From: Bryobacteraceae bacterium
Lineage (GTDB): Bacteria > Acidobacteriota > Terriglobia > Bryobacterales > Bryobacteraceae
Assembly: GCA_023384675.1 (NCBI GenBank)
Contig: JAHDVK010000001.1
Location: 62,001 to 126,000 of the forward strand
Direction: 5' to 3'
DNA length: 64,000 nucleotides
The position numbers and the translations under genes are program-made. Positions 54,481 through 63,583 of this stretch are shown in pieces (positions within the stretch are counted from its first letter, which is position 1; each line of letters starts with the position of its first letter). Under the pieces are notes generated by a model that did not search any database, had not been told where the DNA came from, and saw only the letters and a program-made list of their open reading frames with translations.

Positions 54481-54663
54481 TCGTAGTGTAGGACGAGGCT
54501 CCGGTTTCCCCAATCGGGAGGAGTCCTTAGTTAGCGGGCGATCAATCCTACGGCTTTGCCAGACTCGCCTGTGACGGGTACTAAGGTGGGTTTCGGGGAT
54601 GTCCGCGTCCGCGGATCACGATAGAATCCGAGTGTACGATCAGCCCCACGCCCAGGAGGTGTC

Positions 54664-55947
54664 ATGTCCGACAAACCCGCTCAAGCCCCACCGTCGCGGC
54701 GCGCCGCCGGAGACCATCCTTCGACCGCCGTACTCACGCGCGGCTTCGATCCGCACCTGTCGGTTGGCAGCGCGCGGCCGGCCGTCTTCCGCAGTTCCAC
54801 GTACGTGTTCTCCAGCCCCGAAAGCGCCGAGCGCGCCTTCGCTATCGTCACCGGACGCGAAGAACCCGCGCCCGGCGAAACCCCCGAGCTCATTTATTCC
54901 CGCTTCAACCACCCCAACGCGGAGATCCTCGAGGACCAGATCGTGCCGCTCGAAGAAGGCTCCGAATGGGCTGTGGTCTTCAACTCCGGCATGGCCGCCA
55001 TCATGACGGCGCTCATGAGCCGTCTTGCGCCTGGCGACGCCATTGTCCACACCGTGCCGCTCTACGGCGGCACGCAACACCTGATGCACAAACTGCTCGA
55101 GCCCTGGGGCGTGGTTTGCCGGCCGGTGGTCTCGGGGCGCGGCCAGGAACTCGATGAAGCCATCCGCACCACGCCGCGGCTGAAATTCGTCCTGATTGAA
55201 ACCCCCGCCAACCCCACCATGGCCATGACCGACATCAAGCGCGCCACGCTCACCGCCGCGCAGGTGGATCCGCGCCCCATCGTGATGGTGGACAACACCT
55301 TTCTCGGACCCGCCTTCCAGCATCCCATGACCCTTGGCGCCGATCTGATCGTTTATTCCGCCACCAAGTACCTGGGCGGCTTCAGCGACCTGCTGGCCGG
55401 CGTCGTGCTCGGCGCGGACCCTGAACTCGAACGCCCCATCCGCGCGCTCCGCGGCCTGTTCGGCAACATCCTGCAGCCCGATGAATGCTGGATTCTGGAC
55501 GGACGCCTGCCCACCGTCTCGCTCCGCATGAACCGCCAGAGCAAGAACGCGCAGCGCATTGCCGAGGCGCTGGTGCGGCGGCCGGAGATCCGAAAGGTCT
55601 ACTACCCGACTTTGTTCGACGATCCCGAGCAGATCCGCATCCGGCTCGCGCAAACCGATTACCCGGGCGCGATGATCGCCTTTGACCTGCATGGCGGCAA
55701 GCCCGCGGCGTTCGAGTTTCTACGCGCGCTTAAACTAGCGCACAACGCCGTGTCGCTCGGCGGCATGGAGACGCTGGTCTGTCATCCGAAATCGACCACC
55801 CATTCCGGCAACACACCGGAGGAACACGCCATCGCGGGCATCACCGATGGGCTCGTGCGGATCTCCGTCGGCGTCGAGGATTGGCGCGACCTGCTCCGCG
55901 ATTTCGAACAGGCTCTGGACACCGTGCAGGCGTTCGTCACGGCTTAG
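54664..55947 (+). CDS. PLP-dependent Cys/Met metabolism enzyme (methionine gamma-lyase/cystathionine gamma-synthase family)
   Basis: A 427-residue enzyme. The PLP lysine K235 lies in SATKYLGG; FNSGMAAIMTAL and VDNTFLGPAFQHP are further family blocks, and C-terminal SLGGMETLVCHPKSTTHS is close to methionine gamma-lyase. It cleaves or forms C-S bonds in sulfur amino acids. ATG 54664 follows AGGAGGTGTC. Its last 11 bases overlap the end of the convergent VWA gene. Confidence 0.92.
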   Translation: MSDKPAQAPPSRRAAGDHPSTAVLTRGFDPHLSVGSARPAVFRSSTYVFSSPESAERAFAIVTGREEPAPGETPELIYSRFNHPNAEILEDQIVPLEEGSEWAVVFNSGMAAIMTALMSRLAPGDAIVHTVPLYGGTQHLMHKLLEPWGVVCRPVVSGRGQELDEAIRTTPRLKFVLIETPANPTMAMTDIKRATLTAAQVDPRPIVMVDNTFLGPAFQHPMTLGADLIVYSATKYLGGFSDLLAGVVLGADPELERPIRALRGLFGNILQPDECWILDGRLPTVSLRMNRQSKNAQRIAEALVRRPEIRKVYYPTLFDDPEQIRIRLAQTDYPGAMIAFDLHGGKPAAFEFLRALKLAHNAVSLGGMETLVCHPKSTTHSGNTPEEHAIAGITDGLVRISVGVEDWRDLLRDFEQALDTVQAFVTA

Positions 55948-57064
55948 GCGGAAGCTGGCAGGGGATACACACCAGTTCCTCTTCCTCTTCCTCCTCGCCG
56001 AGGATGAGGATGGACTCGAAGTCATCGTCATCGTCGTCGTCGTCCGCGTCGGAGGAGTCTTCGCCGTCGAAGTCGTGCTCATCGACGACAACTCCGCGCA
56101 GCGGGCGGGCCGCGATTTCGGCGTTGCGCGCAGGGATGTGATAGCCGCGCCGGGCGTAAATGCGAGCCTTCGGGAATTGCTTGCGCATGTGCGGCGCGAG
56201 TTCGACTTTGATCTGCCGGTATTTGCCCTCGGGGCCGGGCGGCATCGCGTAATACAGGGCGGGGCGCGCCCGGATGCGGCGCACGAGTTGGGGAAACGCT
56301 TCCGCGGCGTTGCGGGCGGCGATCATCACACCGCCGGTCTTCGAGACCGCGCCGCCCACGCCCTCGCTGACGAAGAACTCGGCGTACGGGGCGGCAATGC
56401 GGAAATACCACTTCCAGGCGGTTTGCGCGCGTGAAGTCATCACGAGCGCGTGGAGCGTGGCGTCGGCTTCCCAAAGGTGGCCGACGACGATGGCCTCCTT
56501 GCGGCTGCGCTGGCCTTCGTTGTCGGTGATGACGATGATGGCACGGCGGTTCGGGCCGCGCGACGTGCTGAGCAGGTAGCGGGCGGCGTCATCCACGCCG
56601 GCCAGCAGCGCGGTGCCGCCGTCGAAATCGCCGCCGAGCACGCGATCGCGGACGGTGCGGACCACGCGGTCGAGATCGGATGTAAGGCGCAGCAGGAGCC
56701 GGGTGTTCTCATTGAAGGCCATGACCGCCACGCGGTCGCCTTCGCGTAGTTCTTGCATGGCGAGTTCGGCGGTGGCGGCGACCTGGGCGACGAAGGAATC
56801 CATGCTGCCGCTGATGTCGAACAGCAGAACGAGGTCGAGCGGCAGTTGCCCCTCGGAGATGGCGCGAATCGGTTGGGGCGCGCCGTCGTCGCGCACAATC
56901 AGATCGGCTGCCGAGAAAGGCCCGGCGGGGGCATTGTTGTGCAGGACCTCGAAATCGACGCGGACGAGATTGGCTTCAACCGTGAAGGTGGGCGCCGGCG
57001 GCTCCGAGCACACCGCCGCCAAGGTCAGGGATACAGCCAGCAGGCCCAGTCTGCCGCGCCACAT
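55937..57064 (-). CDS. VWA-domain protein with acidic C-terminal tail
   Basis: A 375-residue exported protein: N-terminal signal (GLLAVSLTLAAVCS), a beta strand region (VEANLVRVDFEVLHNN), then a VWA domain with MIDAS LLFDISGSMDS and the matching GGTALLAGV and ITDNEGQRS. The plan is that of acidobacterial VWFA-related proteins. Residues about 325-360 are a run of Asp and Glu, followed by a final CIPC. The acidic stretch could bind calcium or basic partners. It leads no evident operon. Confidence 0.88.
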   Translation of the reverse strand: MWRGRLGLLAVSLTLAAVCSEPPAPTFTVEANLVRVDFEVLHNNAPAGPFSAADLIVRDDGAPQPIRAISEGQLPLDLVLLFDISGSMDSFVAQVAATAELAMQELREGDRVAVMAFNENTRLLLRLTSDLDRVVRTVRDRVLGGDFDGGTALLAGVDDAARYLLSTSRGPNRRAIIVITDNEGQRSRKEAIVVGHLWEADATLHALVMTSRAQTAWKWYFRIAAPYAEFFVSEGVGGAVSKTGGVMIAARNAAEAFPQLVRRIRARPALYYAMPPGPEGKYRQIKVELAPHMRKQFPKARIYARRGYHIPARNAEIAARPLRGVVVDEHDFDGEDSSDADDDDDDDDFESILILGEEEEEEELVCIPCQLPPKP

Positions 57065-57169
57065 GCCTCTATTTTACGGGCAAAATGCGCCGTTTCAGCC
57101 GCATTCTGTGCGGATTTGTGCGATTTTCGGACGTGGTGTCAAATGAAGCGCTACAGGCCGGGGTGTTGC

Positions 57170-57856
57170 CTACGCGGGCGCCTGCCGGAGACGCAGGGCG
57201 ACTTCGGCGACACGGCGTCCGAGACCGCGCGCCGTAGTCAATCCGAGTTCGTCTTTGCTGATGTCGTCGCCGCCACTGACAAGGATGCCGCCGAGACGGG
57301 CCGTGGGACGGCCATCGCTGACGATAATCATGTCCTGGCAAAGCATGGCGGCGTGTATAGTCTGGAGGGTGACTTCCTGGCCGCCATTCCGCGCGGCGCC
57401 GACAGCGATGGCCCCGCCAACCTTGTCCCGGAGGCCGAAATCCTTGCGGAAAACCATCCAACGGTCGAGAAACTCCTTGGCAAGCCCGCTCATATTGGTG
57501 AAGTACACGGGGGTGCCAATGATAATGCCCGCGACCTCGGGCAGACGTATGCGGGCCTCGATGGCGGGGAAGTCATCGCGCTCGCCTTCGCCCAGCGGAA
57601 TTCCAGCCGCCAGCGCGCCCTGCATTTTGAGGCCACCGAGATCGATGAATTCTGTTTCAATCCCCGCGCCAGCTTTTTTCGCGGCTTCTAGCGCCACTTG
57701 GACAGCGGTCGCCGTTGTGCGCCCTTTGCGCGGACTGCACGACACACCAATGATGCGAATGGTGTTGGCGGGACGAGTGGGTTGGGCTGCCTGGGCAGCG
57801 CCGGCCGCGCTGATGCCTAGGAATAATCTCCGGGTAGTCGACGAATTGGCAAGCAT
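57170..57856 (-). CDS. Flavodoxin-like FMN reductase, Tat-exported
   Basis: A 228-residue protein. The N-terminus is a Tat-like signal (TRRLFLGISAAGAAQAA). The flavodoxin-type core has an FMN phosphate loop (GVSCSPRKGRTTATA), VAGIIIGTPVYFTNMSG and the Gly-rich VGAARNGGQE. Most NADPH-dependent FMN reductases of this kind are cytoplasmic; export with a folded cofactor would need Tat. ATG 57856 has GGAAGGG upstream. About 235 bases upstream are without a gene. Confidence 0.85.
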   Translation of the reverse strand: MLANSSTTRRLFLGISAAGAAQAAQPTRPANTIRIIGVSCSPRKGRTTATAVQVALEAAKKAGAGIETEFIDLGGLKMQGALAAGIPLGEGERDDFPAIEARIRLPEVAGIIIGTPVYFTNMSGLAKEFLDRWMVFRKDFGLRDKVGGAIAVGAARNGGQEVTLQTIHAAMLCQDMIIVSDGRPTARLGGILVSGGDDISKDELGLTTARGLGRRVAEVALRLRQAPA

Positions 57857-58091
57857 AAGTTCCCTTCCATTCGCCCGTGAGCATAGCGTATTCGGATATG
57901 GGTGTCCAGATATGACAGTAGGCAGACAGAGCAGGTGGCGGCCGTGAAAGCGGCATTCAACGGCAGGATGCGGCCACGCCAGGACGAATGCGCCGGCAAT
58001 CCGGTTCCCAGCAGGTAAGGGGGCGCCGGTTCGAGCGGTTCCCGAGGTCTCCCGCTCCAACCAGAGAAGCGGTGCGTGACCAGGATCGGCG

Positions 58092-59075
58092 TTAGCGCGC
58101 CTGCTCCCACCTTTCGGCGTACTCGCCCAGGACTCCGGCGATCTCCTCCGCGGCGAAAACGATCGGGACGCGGGGCATACTGCGGCTCTGCATGCGCTGC
58201 GCGGTCAACTTCTTCTGAAGGTCTTGAGCGTCAGGCTTGGCCGCTCCAGGCGGCTTCATCGGTCCACGCTGCTGCTTCCGTTTTTCGATCTCCTTCGGTG
58301 CATCCGTCATCCGCTTCATGACCTTGGAGATCTCGTTGATTTCCTCGCGGACTTCGCGTACCAGCTTTTCATGGAAAGGCCGGGACTCGGCGATCTGCTG
58401 CAGGCCCGCCTGCATCTTGTCGAGTTTGGGCGCTGGCCGCTTGCCTTGCGCGTCGCCGCCGACGAGGTTATCGGCGTTGGTGGAGACCGCAAGCAACTTT
58501 GCGTGCATCGCAGACTCCCACTCACCGAGCACAGATATGACCATGTTCGCGCCAAGGCCCACGCTTGAGAATCCTGGACCCTTCGTGCCCAATGGCACGG
58601 CCGAGTCGCCCAGACCGAGGACGGCGGAGCCTTCAGCCAACAGCCTGAGCGCGGGTTTGGAGAGCAATGTGGACACGCTGGGGTAGCGCAGGGCGCGAAG
58701 GCTGCTGCGCATCATCCGGTCCATTTCGCTCGTGACGTAGTGAGCCGCCCCGAAGGCGGCCTCGACGCGGTTCAGGTTACGTCCGCGCTTGCGGTCCAAT
58801 TCGTCGAGATAGGACTTAACGGACTTCGGTACGTTCGGGCCGGTCAGCCGTTGCTTCCAGATGCGCAGGAACCCGCGGGTGTAAGTTTCGTGCAGCGCGC
58901 GCAGCGCGGCCCCGGAAGACTGATCGATCTCCATCCCGGTGATCCAGACGATCCACTTCCGCGGCTCGAGGCCCACCGCTTCGGCCAGGGACTTGGCCAT
59001 CGCGCAGGAGGAGAAAAAGCGGAGGACTGTTTCAGCTTCCAGCACGGTAACGGGCACATGCGGCTTCTCGTCCAT
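58092..59075 (-). CDS. Hypothetical protein, 327 aa
   Basis: No family is recognised. The protein is largely helical: an N-terminal part with VLRFFSSCAMAKSLAEAVGL, a middle Gly/Leu-rich segment (LRLLAEGSAVLGLGDSAV), then a charged coiled-coil-like region (about 225-275) and a C-terminus with IVFAAEEIAGVLGEY. No signal or membrane helix. A strong GGAGG ribosome site precedes ATG 59075, which supports a real gene. Confidence 0.7.
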   Translation of the reverse strand: MDEKPHVPVTVLEAETVLRFFSSCAMAKSLAEAVGLEPRKWIVWITGMEIDQSSGAALRALHETYTRGFLRIWKQRLTGPNVPKSVKSYLDELDRKRGRNLNRVEAAFGAAHYVTSEMDRMMRSSLRALRYPSVSTLLSKPALRLLAEGSAVLGLGDSAVPLGTKGPGFSSVGLGANMVISVLGEWESAMHAKLLAVSTNADNLVGGDAQGKRPAPKLDKMQAGLQQIAESRPFHEKLVREVREEINEISKVMKRMTDAPKEIEKRKQQRGPMKPPGAAKPDAQDLQKKLTAQRMQSRSMPRVPIVFAAEEIAGVLGEYAERWEQAR

Positions 59076-59172
59076 GGGTTTCCTCCGGAGATTATCTCAA
59101 CATTCCCATATCCCGGCCGCTCCGGCAAGCGCCTTGAGGCGCGGGGGCGCGGGCTGATAAAAGGGAGGCATC

Positions 59173-60012
59173 ATGATTTCACGCCGGATGCTGCTCGCTT
59201 CGTTGGCTGCCGCTTCGTGCGCTCCACGCGCCGGAGCCGTCATGGACACCCACACCCATTTTTACGATCCCACGCGCCCCCAAGGCGTACCCTGGCCGCC
59301 CGCCAAGGACGAATTACTGTACCGCACCGTGCTGCCGGAGGAGTTTGTCACTCTCACGCGTCCGCTAGGCGTGGAGGGCACGGTGGTTGTGGAAGCCAGC
59401 GCGTGGGTGGAGGATAACGCCTGGGTGCTCGAACTGGCGCGCCGCCACCCCGTGATCCGCGGCCTGGTGGGCCGCCTGGAGCCAGGCACTTCAGCCTTCG
59501 CCGCGCAACTCGAACGTTTCCGCAAGGATCCGTTGTTCCTTGGCATTCGTGTGGGTTGGGGCCAACTCCAGGAGAGTCTTGAGAGGCCGCCATTCCTTGA
59601 AGATATGAAGCGGCTCGCGGATGCAGGGCTGAGCCTCGACACAGCGGGCGGCGGCTTTATCGTCGAGGCCGCGGCCCGGCTGACGGATGCGGTGCCCACC
59701 TTGCGGGTTGTGCTCGATCATCTTCCCTTCGAGAAGGAAGTGCCGCTCTCACCGGTCAAGGGACGGCCGGGCGTCTACGCGAAGGTCTCGAACTTCTGGA
59801 ACGAACCCGGCTGGGCGGATGCGGCGGCGCGCGTATTGGAAGTCTTCGGAGAGGATCGCGTCATCTTCGGCAGTAACTGGCCGGTGAGCCTGCGGCAGGG
59901 CGCGTACGCTGAGTTGCTCCAGCGCGCTCGTGGGTTTATCGCGCAGGCGGAGGCGGGCGCCGGCCCGAAGTACTTCCGGGAGAATGGACAGCGGGCCTAC
60001 GGCTGGAAGTGA
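59173..60012 (+). CDS. Exported amidohydrolase-2 family hydrolase (lactonase-like)
   Basis: A 279-residue TIM-barrel metal hydrolase. The N-terminus is a Tat-like signal (SRRMLLASLAAASC), followed by the metal motif MDTHTHFYDP. Later blocks are IRGLVGRLEPG, LRVVLDHLPFEKE and VIFGSNWPVS, as in 2-pyrone-4,6-dicarboxylate lactonase and L-fuconolactonase relatives. It probably opens a sugar lactone. It lies 46 bases before the sulfatase gene on the same strand. Confidence 0.88.
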   Translation: MISRRMLLASLAAASCAPRAGAVMDTHTHFYDPTRPQGVPWPPAKDELLYRTVLPEEFVTLTRPLGVEGTVVVEASAWVEDNAWVLELARRHPVIRGLVGRLEPGTSAFAAQLERFRKDPLFLGIRVGWGQLQESLERPPFLEDMKRLADAGLSLDTAGGGFIVEAAARLTDAVPTLRVVLDHLPFEKEVPLSPVKGRPGVYAKVSNFWNEPGWADAAARVLEVFGEDRVIFGSNWPVSLRQGAYAELLQRARGFIAQAEAGAGPKYFRENGQRAYGWK

Positions 60013-60058
60013 ACTAGGTGGACCCGCCGGAAGAAACCCGATAGAATCGCGGGCAACC

Positions 60059-61504
60059 ATGCCCAGCCAATGGACCCGCCGTTCTTTTTTCGCCGCCGCC
60101 GGACTGCCGGCGTTCGCCGCCGCCTGGCAGCGCGAGTCGCGCCGGAATGTCCTGTTTATCTCCTCCGACGACCTCAATAACCGGTTCAGCACGTATGGTC
60201 TCGATACCGTGCGCACGCCGAACCTGGACGAACTCGCGCGCCGGGGCGTCCGCTTCGACCGCGCCTATTGCCAGTACCCGTTGTGCGCGCCTTCCCGGGC
60301 TTCGCTGATGACCGGGACGGGGCCCGAATCCACCGGCGTGATGGATTTGCAGACCCATCTCCGCAAACGTATGCCCAACGCCGTCACCATGGGCCAGGCT
60401 TTCCAGAAAGACGACTACTTCGTCGCCCGCGTAGGCAAGATCTATCACTACGGCAACCCCGGCCAGATCGGTACCAACGGCGAGGACGACGAGCCCACCT
60501 GGATGCGCCGCGTCAACCCGGCCGGCGTCGACAAGTTGAAGGAAGAGCCGAGCATCATCAACTACACCCCCAAGCGCGGTCTTGGCAGTTCGGCTTCCTT
60601 CTATGCCTCGCCCGCGCCGGACGAGGAGCACACCGACGGACTTGTCGCGCTGGAAACGATCAAGATGATCGAGGAGCAACGTCGCGATCCTTGGTTCCTG
60701 GGCGCGGGCTTCTACCGCCCGCATTGCCCCTATGTCGCCCCCACGAAGTATTTCGATATGGTCCCGATCGAGAAGGTGAAACTCGTTCCGTTCGAGGAGT
60801 GGGAACTCACCATCGCGCCGAAATGGGCCTACTGGACGAACCCGCCCAACTTCGGCCTGAGCGAAAAACAGCGCCTTGAAGTGATGCAGGCCTATTATGC
60901 CTCTGTGCTATTCCTGGATGCCAATGTGGGGCGGCTGCTCAAAGCCCTTGACGCCACCGGCCAGACGGAACGCACTTCCATCTGCTTCTGGAGCGACCAC
61001 GGCTACGGGCTGGGTGAGCATGGCCAATGGAAAAAGCAGACCGTCTTCGAGCACTCGGCGAGACACCCGCTGATTTTCGCGGGAGCGGGCGTGCGCTCCC
61101 GGGGCCGCGGCTGCGGCCGCACAGTGGAGGCACTGGACGTTTATCCGACGCTCGCCGGTCTGGCCGGACTCCGGCACACGCCCGGCTACCTTCACGGCAA
61201 GAACCTGCAGCCGCTCCTCGACAATCCAAGCGCGCGCTGGGACCGCCCCGCCGTGACGCAGGTGCGGCGCCGCGATGGCGAGCGCTGGGTGATGGGCAGC
61301 TCCGTCCGAAGCGAACGATACCGCTACACCATGTGGGACGGGGCTCGCGAGGGCGATGAACTGTACGACTACGTCAAGGATCCGAGGGAACTCAAGAACC
61401 TCGCGAAGGAAAACAGCGCCGCCAAGGTGAAGAACGATCTGTACCGCCGCCTGGAGACTATCTTGCGATCCCGCAACGAGGCGGCAAGCGAAGTGGTAGG
61501 ATAA
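60059..61504 (+). CDS. Tat-exported type I sulfatase (iduronate-2-sulfatase-like)
   Basis: A 481-residue enzyme. The signal is TRRSFFAAAGLPAFAAA. Metal-binding LFISSDDLN opens the domain, and the active-site motif CAPSRAS has C76, the Cys that becomes formylglycine. FWSDHGYGLGEHG supplies further metal ligands. The overall plan resembles iduronate-2-sulfatase and choline-sulfatase relatives. It would strip sulfate from sulfated sugars. No sulfatase-maturing enzyme can be identified for certain in the window. Confidence 0.93.
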   Translation: MPSQWTRRSFFAAAGLPAFAAAWQRESRRNVLFISSDDLNNRFSTYGLDTVRTPNLDELARRGVRFDRAYCQYPLCAPSRASLMTGTGPESTGVMDLQTHLRKRMPNAVTMGQAFQKDDYFVARVGKIYHYGNPGQIGTNGEDDEPTWMRRVNPAGVDKLKEEPSIINYTPKRGLGSSASFYASPAPDEEHTDGLVALETIKMIEEQRRDPWFLGAGFYRPHCPYVAPTKYFDMVPIEKVKLVPFEEWELTIAPKWAYWTNPPNFGLSEKQRLEVMQAYYASVLFLDANVGRLLKALDATGQTERTSICFWSDHGYGLGEHGQWKKQTVFEHSARHPLIFAGAGVRSRGRGCGRTVEALDVYPTLAGLAGLRHTPGYLHGKNLQPLLDNPSARWDRPAVTQVRRRDGERWVMGSSVRSERYRYTMWDGAREGDELYDYVKDPRELKNLAKENSAAKVKNDLYRRLETILRSRNEAASEVVG

Positions 61505-61589
61505 GACGATAATCTGCCCGGTGCGATCCCTATCAAGTTCCGCCGGTGTAGCACTTTAGTTGCCAGCTGATAAACTTCAAAGGGAGCGC

Positions 61590-63140
61590 ATGGGCAAATT
61601 TCAGGTTCACCTTACCAACCCGAGTGATGCGGCATTTGGGACCGCCGTGATTACGCCGCGCTGGCTGTATGTATTGGCGGCGGCGACTCCCTCCGAGTTT
61701 GGCGATCCCCGGATCTGGGACGAGACTCTCGAGCACATGGATCTCGATGCGGTAAAGCCGGGCGACGTGGTGGGCATCGGCATTCACACGGGCAATGCCC
61801 TGCGCGGATACAAACTCGGCCGCGAGATTCGCGCCCGGGGCGGCGTCGTGATCTTCGGCGGCATTCACCCGACGCTCTATCCGGATGAGTGCTTTGATCT
61901 CGGCGGCGCGCATGCGGCGGTGAAGGGCGATGGCGACATCGCCTGGGGCCAGGCGTTGCGCGATCATGCCGCGGGGAACTTGCAGCGGGTTTACGATGGC
62001 GGGCGAGTGCCCGGCGACGAGTTCAAGCCTGCCCGTTGGGATCTGCTTCCGGCTGAAGGCTACATGTGGGCTTCGGTGCAGACGGTGCGCGGCTGCCCGA
62101 AGCATTGCTCGTTCTGCTCGGTTTGGCGGACCGATGGCCAGAAACCGCGGCAGCGCGGCACCGATGCGGTGATTGACGAGATCGTCGAACTCCGCCGCCG
62201 CGGTTTTCGCTTCATCGCACTGGCGGATGACAATTTCTATCCGGTGTCGCTCACCGATATCGCCCTCGCCGAGCGCCAGGGCAACGCCGAGCGCGTGGAG
62301 CAGCTCAAAGCAATGCGCCGTGAACGTTTCGAGTTCATGGAGCGGCTGAAGGATCTGCCCCGCGACATGACCTTCTTCACCCAGATCACCATGGAGGCCG
62401 CCGAGGACCCCGATTTCCTCGACGCCATGCGCGAAGCGCACATCCGCGGCGCGCTGGTGGGCGTGGAGGCCGTGACCGCCGAGGGGCTGAAAGAGGTGTT
62501 CAAGGACTTCAACATGTCCGGCGACAACCTCGTGAAGCAGTTGCGCAAGTTCCGCGAGCACGGCGTGCATGTGCTGGGCTCGTTCATTTTCGGGTTGCCG
62601 AGCGACCGGGCGGACACCTTCGACGCGACGCAGGATCTCGCGCAGAAGGCGGATCTGACCTTCGCCCAGTTTGTGATGCTGACGCCGTTTCCGGGCACGG
62701 TGGACTTCGACCGTTGGGAGAAGAACGATCCGCGCGCGAAGGAAGTGGTGGACGGCGTGCCCCTGTCGCGGTACTGGCTGATCCCGCCCGAGCGGCGGCC
62801 CAAAATGTTCTTACCACACCCCACGATGGAATCCGCGGAAATGCGGGCCCGGACCCAGAAAGTTTGGGACGATTTCTACAGCCTGAAAGCGGTGTGGAGA
62901 CGTTCGAAGTGCACGCCGCACCTGCGGGCGCGGCTGGCTTTCGTGTTCATCTCGAAGCTGTACCGGCAGATGTACGCCTCGACGGGCATTTCCACCGACA
63001 GTGCGCGCCGAGAACGGGCCACGAAGATGGCTCGAATGCTGGCCAAACCTTGCCGGAAGCTGTTCGCCGGCAAGCCGATGCCGGAGTTGAGCCTCAAACC
63101 CCGGCTCCAGACCTCAGAACTCCTGCAAATCGCCCAGTAA
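61590..63140 (+). CDS. B12-binding-domain radical SAM protein
   Basis: A 516-residue protein. Residues about 45-140 form a cobalamin-binding-like Rossmann domain (IGIHTGNALRGYKLGREI, VIFGGIHPTLYPDE). The radical SAM cluster motif is CPKHCSFC (C169, C173, C176). Later blocks include LVGVEAVTAEGL and FIFGLPSDRADTF. Such proteins methylate or rearrange unreactive carbons. The substrate is unknown. ATG 61590 has AAGGGAG upstream. Confidence 0.9.
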   Translation: MGKFQVHLTNPSDAAFGTAVITPRWLYVLAAATPSEFGDPRIWDETLEHMDLDAVKPGDVVGIGIHTGNALRGYKLGREIRARGGVVIFGGIHPTLYPDECFDLGGAHAAVKGDGDIAWGQALRDHAAGNLQRVYDGGRVPGDEFKPARWDLLPAEGYMWASVQTVRGCPKHCSFCSVWRTDGQKPRQRGTDAVIDEIVELRRRGFRFIALADDNFYPVSLTDIALAERQGNAERVEQLKAMRRERFEFMERLKDLPRDMTFFTQITMEAAEDPDFLDAMREAHIRGALVGVEAVTAEGLKEVFKDFNMSGDNLVKQLRKFREHGVHVLGSFIFGLPSDRADTFDATQDLAQKADLTFAQFVMLTPFPGTVDFDRWEKNDPRAKEVVDGVPLSRYWLIPPERRPKMFLPHPTMESAEMRARTQKVWDDFYSLKAVWRRSKCTPHLRARLAFVFISKLYRQMYASTGISTDSARRERATKMARMLAKPCRKLFAGKPMPELSLKPRLQTSELLQIAQ

Positions 63141-63158
63141 ACAGGGCCGGCGGACGCG

Positions 63159-63581
63159 CTACGGGCGGTGGTGGCCGGAGTGTTTGGCGGTCTCCAGACG
63201 TGCCTGGGCGCGACGCATCTTGTTGAGGGCCTTCACCGTGTCCAGATCTTCCTTTGCGCTGGAAAGGTTCATTTCCGCGCGTTTTAGCGCTTCTTCGGCC
63301 CGTTTTACGTCGATTTCGTCGCCAAATTCGGCTCCGGTGGCGATGACGCGGACGTGGTCCGGCAGCACCTCCGCCCAGCCGCCCCGGATCGCGATAAACT
63401 TGCGCTGGCCGCCTTCGGGCACATAGGCGAGTTCGCCGGGGCCAAGTTCCGTCAGCAGCGGCGCGTGCTCGGGCAGGATGCCGAGCGCACCACTGGCGCC
63501 CGGCAGCACCACCTCGCTCACCTGCTCGCGGAGGAGCAGGCGCTCGGGAGTGGCGATTTCGAGAGTAAGGGCTCCCGCCAT
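63159..63581 (-). CDS. atpC: ATP synthase F1 epsilon subunit
   Basis: A 140-residue subunit of the F1 rotor. The N-terminal beta-sandwich has LTLEIATPERLLL, LGILPEHAPLLTELGPGEL and the C-terminal helices (KRAEEALKRAEMNL, KALNKMRRAQARLETAK). It ends with a His-rich GHHRP tail. It starts 2 bases after atpD and closes the atp gene set, converging on the radical SAM gene. Confidence 0.96.
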   Translation of the reverse strand: MAGALTLEIATPERLLLREQVSEVVLPGASGALGILPEHAPLLTELGPGELAYVPEGGQRKFIAIRGGWAEVLPDHVRVIATGAEFGDEIDVKRAEEALKRAEMNLSSAKEDLDTVKALNKMRRAQARLETAKHSGHHRP

Positions 63582-63583
63582 GA

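Noticed and set aside
57857-58091. A gene in the stretch before the flavoprotein
   Set aside because: About 235 bases with no ribosome site joined to a plausible frame; the in-frame upstream extension of the flavoprotein has no family character.
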